DNA of 64,000 nt from contig NZ_JAUSFI010000090.1 of assembly GCF_030651495.1 (NCBI RefSeq), positions 1 to 64,000 on the forward strand, in the 5' to 3' direction. Positions 26,601 through 35,522 of the stretch are shown one piece after another. Origin of the DNA: Undibacterium sp. GTDB lineage: Bacteria > Pseudomonadota > Gammaproteobacteria > Burkholderiales > Burkholderiaceae_D. The notes below the pieces were generated by a model. That model saw nothing but the letters and a program-made list of their open reading frames with translations. It was not told where the DNA came from and did not search any database. Position numbers and translations under genes: made by a program. The stretch's first letter is position 1. Every line of letters starts with the position of its first letter.

Positions 26601-27523
26601 AATTTGTTGATGAACAAATGTTAGTTGGTATGACGGACGCTCAAAAACAAACACTGCGCCCGATTTTAGTTCGTCCATTGATGCAAACCTTTGCTGTCAT
26701 TATCAAACCAACTGAGTCAGAGATGAATAAAATCTGGTTCGCTCAGGTTTACGAGCCATTTCAGAAGACTTTGGCGAGCAAATATCCATTTTCCACAGAG
26801 TCTAAAATTGAAGCAAGCGGTGCAGAGATAGGTCAGATCTTCGGTAGTGAGGGCGCCATTGCTAAGTTTGTGACTACTTCTATGGGACCATTGTTGATAC
26901 GACGTGGCGACACGCTAATTGCTAAAACTTGGGCTGATATGGGGGTTGGGCTGTTGCCTGACGTGACGGCTAATTTTGCTAATTGGGTTGCTCCGCTAAG
27001 TGCTGGAGGTGTGCCCGCATCTTCTTCGGTCGAGGCACAATCGGTGTTTCAAATCTTACCTTTGGCGGCGCCAGGTACGACAGAATACACCATAGAGATT
27101 GATGGCCAGCAAATACGCTATAGAAATACGCAGGCCCAATGGTCGCAATTGGTTTGGCCTAATCTTCAAGGGGTGCCCGGCGCAAGAATTATTGCAACTA
27201 CTTTTGATGGTCGGGTAGTTGAGATAGCTAATTTCCCTGGGAAATACGGATTCACCCGATTAATGGAGGCTTCTGCCAAAAAAGTGAAAGAAGGTGGCGT
27301 ACATGAAATTACCTGGGCAAATGGCGGAGTTTCGATAGCAGTAAATCTGAAAGTGATCAGTATGCCCAATGCAACAGGAGATAATAGTAGTCCTCAAGGT
27401 AAAGGTTTTCGCAGTATGACGTTACCAGAATCAGTACTTGGTAGACCAACAACCTCTATATTGCCAATGGTGGTGGCGAATCAGATTAACTCTGTAGCGA
27501 CGGCCACTGGAGCGGTAAAATGA
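23699..27523 (+). CDS. tssM: T6SS inner-membrane core protein TssM (IcmF/VasK)
   Basis: A 1274-residue TssM, the backbone of the membrane complex linking TssL in the inner membrane to TssJ outside. Two N-terminal transmembrane helices (about 14-32 and 35-55) precede a cytoplasmic NTPase-like domain with an intact Walker A, Gly130-Asn-Pro-Ala-Ala-Gly-Lys-Ser137. A third transmembrane segment near 440-460 (FFCATTLVGLSLAALSW) leads to a long periplasmic part ending in the beta-rich TssJ-binding domain. Length is typical. The stop overlaps the tagF ATG (ATGA). Confidence 0.97.
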   Translation: MQRIWQFFTDTRTLAFIGFAALAAFLFIGASSLEIAAIWVAILLGFALFIWLAAKLYQRWRSKQAAEGLGNMLEQQANKSTNNIDSLKRSEVDTIRKRMLEAITTIKGSKLGLVSGSAALYELPWYMIIGNPAAGKSSAIANSGLQFPYADKTGKVIHGIGGTRNCDWFFTTDGIVLDTAGRYAVHEEDREEWFGFLSLLKKHRKLAPINGIIIAVSITELTSNRPEFGINLAKNLRQRVQELTEKLEVFAPVYVVFTKADLIAGFNEFFLDTDRAEKDRVWGATLPYSLKNTNQDVVDFFDQRFDELYDGLKQMSLANMAMNHGDRMQSGVFTFPLEFSSIKNSLRAFIATLFEENPFQFKPVFRGFYLTSALQEGAAVSASSERIADRFNLKLQRPQKTEVTSQHGFFLLDLFRKVIFADKDLVSQYASRTKVRWRYAAFFCATTLVGLSLAALSWSYVANRQLTMNVQADLDKVIKMQDGKLDLQSRFEALEVLQERIEQLEKYHDNRPFELGFGLYQGDILERKLREEYFSGVKEIMLKPVSANLEAFLMEMNATSDKLEAVGKVPQVGVESVAHAVSNTIFADAPTTAAHPYKDASPTNVEDAYNGLKTYLMLGERVRAESGHLNDQLTRFWRSWLESNRGTMTRDEMIRSAERIISFYLAQTSDPSWPVVENRLSLVDQSRASLRRVVQGMPARDRVYADVKARAATRFPTVTVGRIVGDQDRELIVGSYAISGAFTKEAWDKFIAPAFKDAANKELQSADWVLKTSSKDDLTLEGSPEQIQKALINQYKIEYSKEWQKFMQGISVTDLNGFESAVNAMNRLGDPQSSPINKLITTVYDETSWDNPSMVNEGIQRAQHGFIDWFKESVLRQAPSQMSLTLNVNAPKTDIPMGPIGKEFAGVAKLVVVKDKDASLIRGYMTNLSKLRSRFNQLKNQGDTGPGAKQLMQQTLDGNGSELAETLKFVDEQMLVGMTDAQKQTLRPILVRPLMQTFAVIIKPTESEMNKIWFAQVYEPFQKTLASKYPFSTESKIEASGAEIGQIFGSEGAIAKFVTTSMGPLLIRRGDTLIAKTWADMGVGLLPDVTANFANWVAPLSAGGVPASSSVEAQSVFQILPLAAPGTTEYTIEIDGQQIRYRNTQAQWSQLVWPNLQGVPGARIIATTFDGRVVEIANFPGKYGFTRLMEASAKKVKEGGVHEITWANGGVSIAVNLKVISMPNATGDNSSPQGKGFRSMTLPESVLGRPTTSILPMVVANQINSVATATGAVK

Positions 27524-28506
27524 GTAACACAACAACACAGGCTAAAGTCGGCTATTTCGGAAAAATACCAAGTCGTGGCGACTTTATCAAAGCGGCGGAT
27601 AACTTGCCTTTGATTGAGGTTTTGGATGAGTGGCTGGCACAGACGATGGCCTTATTAGCTGAAGATCCACGCTGGAAAATTGGCTATGACGGTGCAAAGC
27701 CGCTAGATTTTGCCTTCATTGGCCCACGAAAAAAACGTGCGATAGCTGGGCATATCATTGCCAGTAGTGACATGGCGCAGAGACGATTTCCATTTTTAAC
27801 TATGAGTGAAATGGAAATCGACGAACCAACTGAATTCGTCAGTTCCAGTCCTATCATCTTGTCTCGCTTGTGGAATCGTCTTGCTGCACAGGGGGGGGGC
27901 ATCATTTCTGCCACTGACCCGGCAATCCCTTTGCAAAACCTAGCATCAACAAAAATAGAGTTGGAACTGCGAAATAATGCTTACGATGCAGCATTCAGTG
28001 ATTTTTTAGAGATACAGACGCTGGGTGCCCTTGATAGCATGTTGTTGCAAGCTGGATTTAAAGGCAATGTCCGCCAACTTATACTTGCCTTGGGCTTGTT
28101 GTTGCAACCAGTAATGGCAAGTAATAGTACTCGCTTAGAAAAAAGCTTGGTTTTGCCATTACCGAATGATCCTATGTATCGTTATTTAGTCGCGGCACTA
28201 TGGATGCATTTAATTACTCCGTTCTTATCGAGAACGGATTTCGAGTTGGCGCTGTTTTTTGTCCAGTTGAAAGATCATCCTGCCATGGTTCTGGGATTTA
28301 GTGGAGCATCAGCGCGTACTTTGCAGGCAATCCTAGATCCGAAAATTGGGAACGATCATCATATTTCGTTTGAATATGCTCATTGGGTTGAGGATCAAGT
28401 AAGTTCGGATTACGCGATTAAGAAATTTTCCAGTTATCTGGTACAGCCCGATCTGTCTTTAAAATCAGCGCTTGAATTGTTTGCTACAACATTTATTGGA
28501 ACTTAG
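27520..28506 (+). CDS. tagF: T6SS post-translational repressor TagF (ImpM family)
   Basis: A 328-residue TagF. The family hallmark VGYFGKIPSRGDFI is at the N-terminus, followed by DEWLAQTMA and the IGPRKKR and RRFPF segments. In Pseudomonas and Agrobacterium, TagF-type proteins repress T6SS firing after translation. Here there is no fused PP2C domain and no adjacent fha or kinase gene. Codons 124-127 contain an uninterrupted G9 run (27891-27899); a one-base slip there would truncate the protein and remove repression. It is translationally coupled to tssM. Confidence 0.92.
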   Translation: MSNTTTQAKVGYFGKIPSRGDFIKAADNLPLIEVLDEWLAQTMALLAEDPRWKIGYDGAKPLDFAFIGPRKKRAIAGHIIASSDMAQRRFPFLTMSEMEIDEPTEFVSSSPIILSRLWNRLAAQGGGIISATDPAIPLQNLASTKIELELRNNAYDAAFSDFLEIQTLGALDSMLLQAGFKGNVRQLILALGLLLQPVMASNSTRLEKSLVLPLPNDPMYRYLVAALWMHLITPFLSRTDFELALFFVQLKDHPAMVLGFSGASARTLQAILDPKIGNDHHISFEYAHWVEDQVSSDYAIKKFSSYLVQPDLSLKSALELFATTFIGT

Positions 28507-28510
28507 CGTT

Positions 28511-29296
28511 ATGCACTATCTTTGGTTAGTATTATCTTTTTTTATCGTGCTATTAAATTCGGCAATCGCGCAGCAGGTGGCGCCACCCATAGCCACTCCT
28601 AAGCCTGGACAGATCTTGGTGAGCGGTACGGTACCGGACGAAGCTAGTAAAGCGGGCATACTTGCACGTGTTCGGGAATTATATGGTGTAGATAATGTGG
28701 TTGATCAAATCGCAGTTGGATCCGTGGTGTTGCCAGCCAATTGGAATACTTATGTACAAAAGATGATAGCCCCGAATTTGAAGCTAATTAGTAAAGGCCA
28801 ACTAAAAATAGATGGTAATGCTGTCAGTGTTCGAGGGGAGGTCTCCAATGAGGCGCAGCGTCAGCAAATTGCTAGCGACATGGCGACGAAACTTAATCCT
28901 ACTTACACTATCAACAATGGCTTACGTGTTTCTGCCTCAGAGCAAAATGTGCTGGATACGACGTTAGCTAATCGTATTGTTGAATTTGAGACTGGCAAAG
29001 CGGCGCTGACCCCAACTGGCCAAGCTATTCTGGATGAATTGGCTATACCTTTATTGAAACTCAAAAACAAAAAACTGGAGGTGATAGGAAATACGGATAA
29101 TCAAGGTCTTCGCATCAGTAATATTGCTTTAAGCAATGCCCGGGCAGAAGTGGTGAAGGCTTATTTGGCGAGTCAAGGAATTATTGCGGAGTCTATGAGT
29201 ACTTTAGGTCAAGGCCCAGATCGTCCTATTGTGAGTAACGATACAGCGGAAGGCCGTGCACGCAATCGTCGCATTGAGTTTCGTATTGCTCAATAG
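28511..29296 (+). CDS. OmpA-like peptidoglycan-binding protein of the T6SS
   Basis: A 261-residue protein. The ATG at 28511, four bases after the tagF stop, gives a good Sec signal peptide ending Asn-Ser-Ala-Ile-Ala; the longer open frame overlaps tagF and would bury it. Residues 35-145 form a BON-like region (TVPDEASKAGILARVRELYG). The C-terminal OmpA domain carries the peptidoglycan-binding signature: NTDN...NIALSNARAEVVKAYL...GRARNRRIEF. Because TssL here lacks an OmpA domain, this protein probably provides cell-wall anchoring, a TagL-like role (inferred). It is the last gene before a strong terminator. Confidence 0.9.
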   Translation: MHYLWLVLSFFIVLLNSAIAQQVAPPIATPKPGQILVSGTVPDEASKAGILARVRELYGVDNVVDQIAVGSVVLPANWNTYVQKMIAPNLKLISKGQLKIDGNAVSVRGEVSNEAQRQQIASDMATKLNPTYTINNGLRVSASEQNVLDTTLANRIVEFETGKAALTPTGQAILDELAIPLLKLKNKKLEVIGNTDNQGLRISNIALSNARAEVVKAYLASQGIIAESMSTLGQGPDRPIVSNDTAEGRARNRRIEFRIAQ

Positions 29297-29358
29297 TATA
29301 TATAAATAACAATTCTGTTGAGTTAGTACATTCAAAATGTGTTCCGATTAATGGACGA

Positions 29359-29397
29359 TAAAACGGGTGCCATCGTCATCCGAGTGCACCCGTTTTA
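29359..29397. terminator. Bidirectional intrinsic terminator between the T6SS locus and rhlE
   Basis: A perfect 12-base stem, TAAAACGGGTGC (29359-29370) with GCACCCGTTTTA (29386-29397), around a 15-base loop. A/T ends on both sides suit both the plus-strand T6SS run and the minus-strand rhlE transcript. Confidence 0.85.
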
Positions 29398-29418
29398 GTC
29401 GACAAAGCTAATCCGAAC

Positions 29419-30789
29419 TTATGCGCTACCGCGTCCGCCGGAGCGACGTGGGGTACTTTGTTTTACGGTGGCTTTTACTGGTGACCGTGCAGGATTACCT
29501 TCTCGCGGTGCTGCCTGAGCGGGACGTGACGGACGATTGCCAGAGCGATTGCCTCCACCCGCACCACCACCAGAGTTGCCCCGCCCTTGCCCTTGTCCCT
29601 GAAAGCTGCGTAACTGAATCGGTTGCGCTTTTGCATGGGGATCAGGAATAAAACCATCAATGATTTCTTGTGGCAATTGTCGTTTGATGAGTTTTTCAAT
29701 ATCAGCCAGCAATTTGAATTCATCTACACATACTAAAGAGACTGCCTCACCTGTCGCACCGGCACGACCTGTGCGCCCAATGCGATGGACATAATCTTCT
29801 GGCACATTCGGTAAATCGAAATTGACTACATGTGGTAACTGGTCAATGTCGATACCACGTGCAGCAATGTCAGTGGCAACTAAAACGGTTAAGCTACCAT
29901 CCTTGAACTCAGCAAGCGCCTTGGTTCGGGCAGACTGGCTCTTATTTCCATGAATAGCCATGCTATTAATGCCGTCATTAATTAATTGCTCAACCAATTT
30001 ATTCGCGCCGTGTTTGGTACGGGTAAATACCAGTACTTGGTTCCAGCTATGAGTCTTAATCAGATGCGCGAGGAGTGGGTGTTTTTTATCGCGATCAACT
30101 GGATGTACTTTTTGTGCAATGACTTCTACAGTCGAATTACGACGGGCTACTTCTATCATCGCCGGATTATTCAGCAGACGATCAGCCAAAGTTTTTATTT
30201 CGTCAGAAAAAGTAGCGGAAAATAATAAATTCTGACGCTTAGCTGGTAAAACTGCCAATACTTTTTTTATGTCATGAATGAAACCCATGTCTAACATGCG
30301 ATCGGCTTCGTCTAACACGAGGATTTCAATATGGCTCAGATCAATCGTACCTTGCTGTTTATGATCGAGCAGACGACCTGGAGTGGCGACCAGAATATCA
30401 ACACCATTCTTGAGCAGCTTGATTTGTGGATTGATGCCAACACCACCAAAGATCACGCCAGAGTTGAGGTTAGTATGTTTGCCGTAGGTACTGACGCTTT
30501 CTTCTACCTGTGCGGCCAGTTCACGAGTTGGTGTCAAAACTAAGGCGCGAATGGGGCGACGGTCAGTTTTGTTTTTTGGCGCGTTCGCACCTTTGGATAG
30601 ACGCTCGAGTATTGGTAAGGTAAAGCCAGCAGTTTTACCGGTACCAGTTTGGGCGCCGGCGAGCAGGTCGCCCCCCTTAATTACTGCTGGTATAGCCTGT
30701 TGTTGAATAGGAGTAGGGGTAGTATACCCATGTTCACTGACTGCGCGAACGATGCACTCGGACAAGCCAAGTTCAGAAAATGTGGTCAT
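29419..30789 (-). CDS. rhlE: DEAD-box RNA helicase, RhlE type
   Basis: A 456-residue helicase. Motifs in order: Q motif ([11 protein letters not shown]), Walker [23 protein letters not shown] box [16 protein letters not shown], and [10 protein letters not shown]. The C-terminal 80 residues are a basic Gly/Arg/Pro/Ser-rich tail typical of RhlE and relatives, likely RNA-binding. The ATG at 30789 ([11 protein letters not shown]) is chosen because similarity begins there; an upstream in-frame start adds seven residues. Its leader contains a terminator-like hairpin ending 12 bases before the start. Confidence 0.93.
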   Translation of the reverse strand: MTTFSELGLSECIVRAVSEHGYTTPTPIQQQAIPAVIKGGDLLAGAQTGTGKTAGFTLPILERLSKGANAPKNKTDRRPIRALVLTPTRELAAQVEESVSTYGKHTNLNSGVIFGGVGINPQIKLLKNGVDILVATPGRLLDHKQQGTIDLSHIEILVLDEADRMLDMGFIHDIKKVLAVLPAKRQNLLFSATFSDEIKTLADRLLNNPAMIEVARRNSTVEVIAQKVHPVDRDKKHPLLAHLIKTHSWNQVLVFTRTKHGANKLVEQLINDGINSMAIHGNKSQSARTKALAEFKDGSLTVLVATDIAARGIDIDQLPHVVNFDLPNVPEDYVHRIGRTGRAGATGEAVSLVCVDEFKLLADIEKLIKRQLPQEIIDGFIPDPHAKAQPIQLRSFQGQGQGRGNSGGGAGGGNRSGNRPSRPAQAAPREGNPARSPVKATVKQSTPRRSGGRGSA

Positions 30790-30801
30790 GCTAATTTCTA
30801 G

Positions 30802-30831
30802 AAAAAACAAACAGTCGGGCAGGATGCCCGA
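30802..30831 (-). terminator. Terminator-like hairpin in the rhlE leader
   Basis: On the minus strand, TCGGGCA-TCC-TGCCCGA forms a seven-pair GC-rich stem (30831-30815), followed by CTGTTTGTTTTTT down to 30802. It can end the suhB transcript. Because it lies only 12 bases upstream of the rhlE ATG, it must also sit inside any rhlE mRNA begun upstream, which makes it a possible attenuator. Confidence 0.65.
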
Positions 30832-30954
30832 TATGTAAGGATAATAAGGTAAGCGTAAAACGTAGATTTACATTGAGCAAAATTTAACCAGCAATGATGA
30901 AAAATCAGACTCGATTCATACTAAATAAAGTTGCAGTCAAATGCGTTGTTCTAC

Positions 30955-31752
30955 TTACTTTTTGGCAAATGCTTGAAAGACGTTCACCATTTGAGACAAA
31001 ACTTTAGGGGTGCCAGCTAATACATCACCTTTATGCAAATAATCAGAGTCACCGGAGAAATTTCCTATGATGCCACCGGCTTCAGTAATAAGGAGTGAGC
31101 CAGCTGCGATATCCCAAGGGGCCAAGCCTTTTTCGAAAAAGCCATCCAGACGTCCCATAGCGACATAAGCCAGATCCAGCGCGGCAGCACCGGCTCTTCT
31201 TAATCCTTGGCATTTGACCGTCATGATTTTATACATTTCCATGTATTCATCTAAACCAGATAAATCGCGGGCAGCAAAGCCAGTACCAATAAGTGCATCC
31301 GTAAGCTTGTCACAACGCGTAACACGAATGCGCTTGTCATTCAGGAACGCACCTGCACCTTTGCTTGCAGTGAACATTTCGTTGCGGGTTGGGTCATAAA
31401 TAACTGCTTGTGTGATGATGCCACGCTGTTGCAATGCAATGGAAACACAATATTGCGGGAAACCGTGGATGAAGTTGGTAGTGCCATCGAGAGGATCGAT
31501 GATCCAGACGTTATCATTCTCGTCGTGGAGATTGGCGGAAGCCCCAGATTCCTCTGCCAAAATCGCATGATCAGGGTAAGCGTTAGTGAGCACTTCAATG
31601 ATGGCGGCCTCAGCAGCACGATCGACATCGGTCACATAATCATTAAATTGTTTTTCAGTGACTTGAACACGATCCAGATCGAAAGATGCGCGACTGATAA
31701 CAGTTGCGCCACGGCGAGCGGCTTTAATAGCCGTATTTAGCATTGGGTGCAT
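30955..31752 (-). CDS. suhB: Inositol-1-monophosphatase family protein SuhB
   Basis: A 265-residue SuhB. The Mg-dependent phosphatase motifs are intact: LAEESG (about 66-71), [15 protein letters not shown] (84-98) and the C-terminal [15 protein letters not shown]. SuhB hydrolyses inositol monophosphate and in enterobacteria also acts in rRNA antitermination. It is divergent from trmJ with 164 bases between, an arrangement common in Burkholderiales. Confidence 0.95.
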   Translation of the reverse strand: MHPMLNTAIKAARRGATVISRASFDLDRVQVTEKQFNDYVTDVDRAAEAAIIEVLTNAYPDHAILAEESGASANLHDENDNVWIIDPLDGTTNFIHGFPQYCVSIALQQRGIITQAVIYDPTRNEMFTASKGAGAFLNDKRIRVTRCDKLTDALIGTGFAARDLSGLDEYMEMYKIMTVKCQGLRRAGAAALDLAYVAMGRLDGFFEKGLAPWDIAAGSLLITEAGGIIGNFSGDSDYLHKGDVLAGTPKVLSQMVNVFQAFAKK

Positions 31753-31916
31753 AGGGTTTCCGTTAAAATGGCGATATATCCACTCTTCGCATCAGGAAAG
31801 ATGAAAGAAACTCGGATGTCGCACAAAAATGAATTAAAGAGCGTCGCATTATTTTGATGCTAAGACCATCGGCGGCCAAAACCAACAAAGATTATTGCGT
31901 ATTTACTCTATTTTAA

Positions 31917-32714
31917 ATGAACTCGCCACAAACTGACACATCTCTTTTTAAACGACTGCGTTTTGTATTAGTCGGGACTAGTCACCCCGGCAACATTGGT
32001 GCCGTTGCCAGAGCAATAAAAACCATGGGATTTTCAGAGCTTGTGTTGCTCAATCCACGCTTTCCAGATGCCCTCACTAATCTCGAAGCGGTTGCATTTG
32101 CTAGCGGAGCGCAAGATATTCTTGAATCTGCCAAAATTGTCACCTCGATTGAGGAGGCATTGGCAGGATGCCACTATGTCGCTGCAGTCAGCGCCAGGTT
32201 ACGCGAATTTTCACCACCGATATTGGTGCCCAGAGCGCTGGCAAAGTACGTCTCGAAAAATATCCAGGAACCGGTTGCACTGGTGTTTGGCAATGAGCGT
32301 TATGGTTTGCCAAATGAAATTGTCGTGAATTGTAATGCCTTAATTAATATACCTGCCAATCCAGATTATTCGTCGCTGAATCTAGCGCAAGCCGTACAAT
32401 TGTTAGCGTATGAGTGCCGTGTCGCCGAGTTGGGTGATGGTTCGACGGTGTCTGGCATCGGATTTCAGGGGAAGCTCGCGTCAGCAAGCGAAATAGAAGG
32501 TATGTATTTACATTTGGAGCAAGCACTGGCTGCGATTGGCTTCCTTGATCCAACGAGTCCAAAAAAATTAATGCCGCGGTTAAAACGATTATTTTCTCGC
32601 ACTCAACTGGAGACTGAGGAGCTGAATATTTTTCGGGGGATTGCAAAAAAAATATTAGACAACAATGGGCATGCTGACACGCCAGCACCAGATGGAAATG
32701 AAAAATTATTTTGA
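31917..32714 (+). CDS. trmJ: tRNA (cytidine/uridine-32-2'-O-)-methyltransferase TrmJ
   Basis: A 265-residue SPOUT-class methyltransferase that 2'-O-methylates residue 32 of tRNAs. The N-terminal LVGTSHPGNIGAVARAIKTMG, the VFGNERYGLPNE segment and the knot region LNLAQAVQLLAYE are diagnostic of TrmJ/TrMet(Xm32). Length is standard. It is divergent from suhB. Confidence 0.94.
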   Translation: MNSPQTDTSLFKRLRFVLVGTSHPGNIGAVARAIKTMGFSELVLLNPRFPDALTNLEAVAFASGAQDILESAKIVTSIEEALAGCHYVAAVSARLREFSPPILVPRALAKYVSKNIQEPVALVFGNERYGLPNEIVVNCNALINIPANPDYSSLNLAQAVQLLAYECRVAELGDGSTVSGIGFQGKLASASEIEGMYLHLEQALAAIGFLDPTSPKKLMPRLKRLFSRTQLETEELNIFRGIAKKILDNNGHADTPAPDGNEKLF

Positions 32715-32764
32715 ATGCATGCTCATTGTTGTCAAAATTAATAAATAACTTTAAATTACATACA

Positions 32765-32792
32765 TTGACAGTACTATTTCAAGATTTTTACT
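32765..32792 (+). promoter_or_regulatory. Possible sigma-70 promoter of the FimV-like gene
   Basis: A perfect -35 TTGACA (32765-32770), a 16-base spacer, then TTTACT (32787-32792) as a weak -10. It lies about 95 bases upstream of the likely start, in the only gap before the gene. Confidence 0.35.
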
Positions 32793-32887
32793 TTTACGTT
32801 TGTTGTAAAGTAAGTATCATTGCGCTAACTATTATTTTCTTTCTTAATTTTAAAACTTTACGGTAAACGACTATTGAGGTAACTATT

Positions 32888-34795
32888 ATTTTTCACATTC
32901 GTCGATTATCTTTGCATTTCGTCATATTTTTTTCGTTGGCGGTAGTTTTTTCTATGTCAACCTTTGCTCTTGGGTTGGCGGAGTTGCGTGTTCAGTCAGG
33001 ACTTGGGCAACCACTTAAAGCACAAGTTAGCTTGGTAGGTTCTAATATTAGTGAGATTAGCCAAACCTGTATCAGAGCTAATGTTGAATCCACAGAGGGA
33101 TCTTTTATTGCACAGGCAAATGTCTCGATTAATCAAGCGGGGCAAAATAAATCTATTTTTTTGTCAACTAGGGAGCGCGTCCTAGAGCCTGCAGTTAAAA
33201 TCATCGTAGATATTAATTGCGAAACACAACTACATCGCGAATTCTTGATATTGCTTGACCCGCCTCAATTTCTGCCTGCCCAGATTCAGAGCGAATCTCT
33301 CTCGACGCAACAAAAAGATGTAATACAAGGACAAGGCTTGACAACCAAGCGGTCTCAAAATCCTATCGATATTACTGGCCCAAAAAAATCGGTGCTTGTT
33401 GACGTTTCTAAAGACCGCAAGGGCTCAATTCAAAATAATACGCCAGATTTGTTAGTGCACTCAGGTTCGAAATCGCGAAAGGCAACAAAGGCAGGCAAGG
33501 ATGTACTCAAACTTTCAGATGATAGTTTGATATTGCAGCAAGGCCTGAAAATTAGTGACAGTCTTTCTTCTTTAGATAGGCAAATTGTTGAGAATAAAGA
33601 AGAGTTGCGCACTGCTCAAGCGCATATGGCCGCAATATTACGAGATGAAAGTCCTGATCAAATAATGAAATTAGAACAGGCGATCGGACAGAAAAAAATA
33701 CTGATTCTTCAAAACGAGACAGTTCAGCTAAAACGCCAGAATCAGATTGATAAAAGTATTCTAGAGGAGCTAAAGAAAAATAGTTATCCTCGGAATTGGA
33801 TAATCGCTTTATCTACGCTTGCCCTAATTGCGCTAATTATTGTAATAATATTGTCTATTTACATATATCGGCTGCACAAGACAACAGAAATGTCTTGGTG
33901 GGAGCATGGGAAAGAGAAGAAGGACGCCGAGCGACGCAAGAGTATTGAGGATATCGTCAATAACGTGCAAGCTTCCTATGAGCCAAGTATTCATAATTCG
34001 GAATACCCTTCTCATGCGACGCTTGGACCTGAATCTGTTTCAGTTACCCCTACGGCATCGATTGCACAGACTGGAATCACAGCCAGCGTTAATAATGATG
34101 AAATTTTCCAAACCTATCCTGTTCGAGCACAGCCTTTAACTCTCGAAGAAACTAATAGCAGTACATTTAATTTTTTTTCTACACGTGGTAGTTCTGTCAA
34201 TGTAGAGGAGATTTCGGATGTAACCCAAGAAGCAGAGTTCTGGATGTCGGTGAATGATCCGCAAAGAGCGATTGAAATTTTGGAACCGCAAGCGAGTATT
34301 GAGCATCCTGACTCACCAGTGCCATGGTTGTATTTGCTAGATTTGTATCGTGTTGTGAAGAGCAAAGAAAAATACGATAGCCTGAGAGACAGATTTATCA
34401 TCTTTTTTAATGCAAATATACCTGAGTTTGCGGTGGAACCAGAGCATGGCGATGTGCGCCAATTGGAAGATTTTCCTCATCTGACTGAACGTATTTGCAG
34501 TATGTGGAATGGAAATGAAATGATCCCTTTCCTTCAAAGCTTATTGGTCGATGATCGAGATGGTAAGCGCATGGGATTTGAATTGCCCGTCTATCGTGAT
34601 ATTTTATTGTTAATTTCAATTGCACATGAGTTGGAGCGAATCAAAGCAATTGAAGGCGGGGATTCAAGTGGTTGGTCTGCAGTCAGCGATTCAGTAAATG
34701 TAGATGCAAGCGCGAATAATAATAAGCCCGAATCCGGTCAAGGGATGATTGAATTTGAAGCGATTGATTTTCCTAGAGTATTACCTAAAGAGTAG
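32888..34795 (+). CDS. FimV/HubP-like membrane protein with apparent ATT start
   Basis: From 32888 it encodes about 635 residues: signal peptide, FimV N-terminal domain (LAELRVQSGLGQPLKAQVSL), a coiled coil (about 215-300) and a transmembrane helix (about 302-325, WIIALSTLALIALIIVIILS). A cytoplasmic part then ends in a FimV-type TPR region (DPQRAIEILEPQA). FimV/HubP proteins organise cell poles, twitching and flagella. No ATG or GTG fits the start. TTG at 32912 has no ribosome site and gives a signal peptide without positive charge. ATT at 32888 (or 32885) lies seven (or four) bases after GAGGT (32876-32880) and adds an Arg-Arg n-region. Database records will probably show TTG at 32912. No LysM motif was recognised. 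Confidence 0.8.
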   Translation: MFHIRRLSLHFVIFFSLAVVFSMSTFALGLAELRVQSGLGQPLKAQVSLVGSNISEISQTCIRANVESTEGSFIAQANVSINQAGQNKSIFLSTRERVLEPAVKIIVDINCETQLHREFLILLDPPQFLPAQIQSESLSTQQKDVIQGQGLTTKRSQNPIDITGPKKSVLVDVSKDRKGSIQNNTPDLLVHSGSKSRKATKAGKDVLKLSDDSLILQQGLKISDSLSSLDRQIVENKEELRTAQAHMAAILRDESPDQIMKLEQAIGQKKILILQNETVQLKRQNQIDKSILEELKKNSYPRNWIIALSTLALIALIIVIILSIYIYRLHKTTEMSWWEHGKEKKDAERRKSIEDIVNNVQASYEPSIHNSEYPSHATLGPESVSVTPTASIAQTGITASVNNDEIFQTYPVRAQPLTLEETNSSTFNFFSTRGSSVNVEEISDVTQEAEFWMSVNDPQRAIEILEPQASIEHPDSPVPWLYLLDLYRVVKSKEKYDSLRDRFIIFFNANIPEFAVEPEHGDVRQLEDFPHLTERICSMWNGNEMIPFLQSLLVDDRDGKRMGFELPVYRDILLLISIAHELERIKAIEGGDSSGWSAVSDSVNVDASANNNKPESGQGMIEFEAIDFPRVLPKE

Positions 34796-34825
34796 CTTTT
34801 AATTTTAATTTTTTGGAATCCAAAT

Positions 34826-35479
34826 ATGATCAAGCTGTGTGGTTTTGCGGTCAGTAATTATTACAACAAGATTAAACTTGCCTTGATGGAAAAAAATATT
34901 GCCTTTGAGGAGGAGTTAGTCTGGGCCGACCGGGCTCCGGAGTTATTACAGCTGTCACCGCTAGGAAAAATTCCTTATATAGAGACTGAACAAGGCAGTT
35001 TATGCGAGTCGCAAGTCATCCTGGAATATATTGAAGCAAAATATCCGGCACATCCCTTGTTGCCGGTTGATCCCTATGCAGCAGGAAAAAATAGGGAGTT
35101 AATTACTTTTCTGGAATTGCATCTGGAGTTGGTTGCCCGAGAATTGTATGCAGAAGCATTTTTTGGCGGTAGTGTTACTGATGAAGTGAAAAAGAAAGTT
35201 GAAAAATTGCTGACGCGAAATATCAATGCTTTCAGTACAATGGTGAAGTTCTCTCCCTATATTGCAGGAGCAGAGTTCACTTTGGCTGATTGTGCTGCAG
35301 TAGTACATTTTCCTTTGATTTCAATGCTGACGAAGATCATTTATGGCCGTGATTTTTTGGCAGATTTACCTGTCAAACAATATATAAAAATGATGTCGGA
35401 GCGACCTGCGATGCTAAAAATTAACGCAGACCGAAAAGCAAATCAAGAGCTGATGGCGAGTCGAAAAAAAGCATCCTGA
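34826..35479 (+). CDS. Glutathione S-transferase family protein
   Basis: A 217-residue protein with a thioredoxin-like N-terminal domain (KLCGFAVSNYYNKIKLALMEK; PLGKIPYIE with the cis-proline; ESQVILEYIEAKYP with the glutathione-binding Glu-Ser) and an all-helical C-terminal domain (FTLADCAAVVHFPL). The substrate cannot be told. It starts 30 bases after the FimV-like gene and may share its transcript. Confidence 0.88.
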   Translation: MIKLCGFAVSNYYNKIKLALMEKNIAFEEELVWADRAPELLQLSPLGKIPYIETEQGSLCESQVILEYIEAKYPAHPLLPVDPYAAGKNRELITFLELHLELVARELYAEAFFGGSVTDEVKKKVEKLLTRNINAFSTMVKFSPYIAGAEFTLADCAAVVHFPLISMLTKIIYGRDFLADLPVKQYIKMMSERPAMLKINADRKANQELMASRKKAS

Positions 35480-35522
35480 TTAATGTATTTTTATGATTTG
35501 AAAAACTGATCTAATTGAAATG

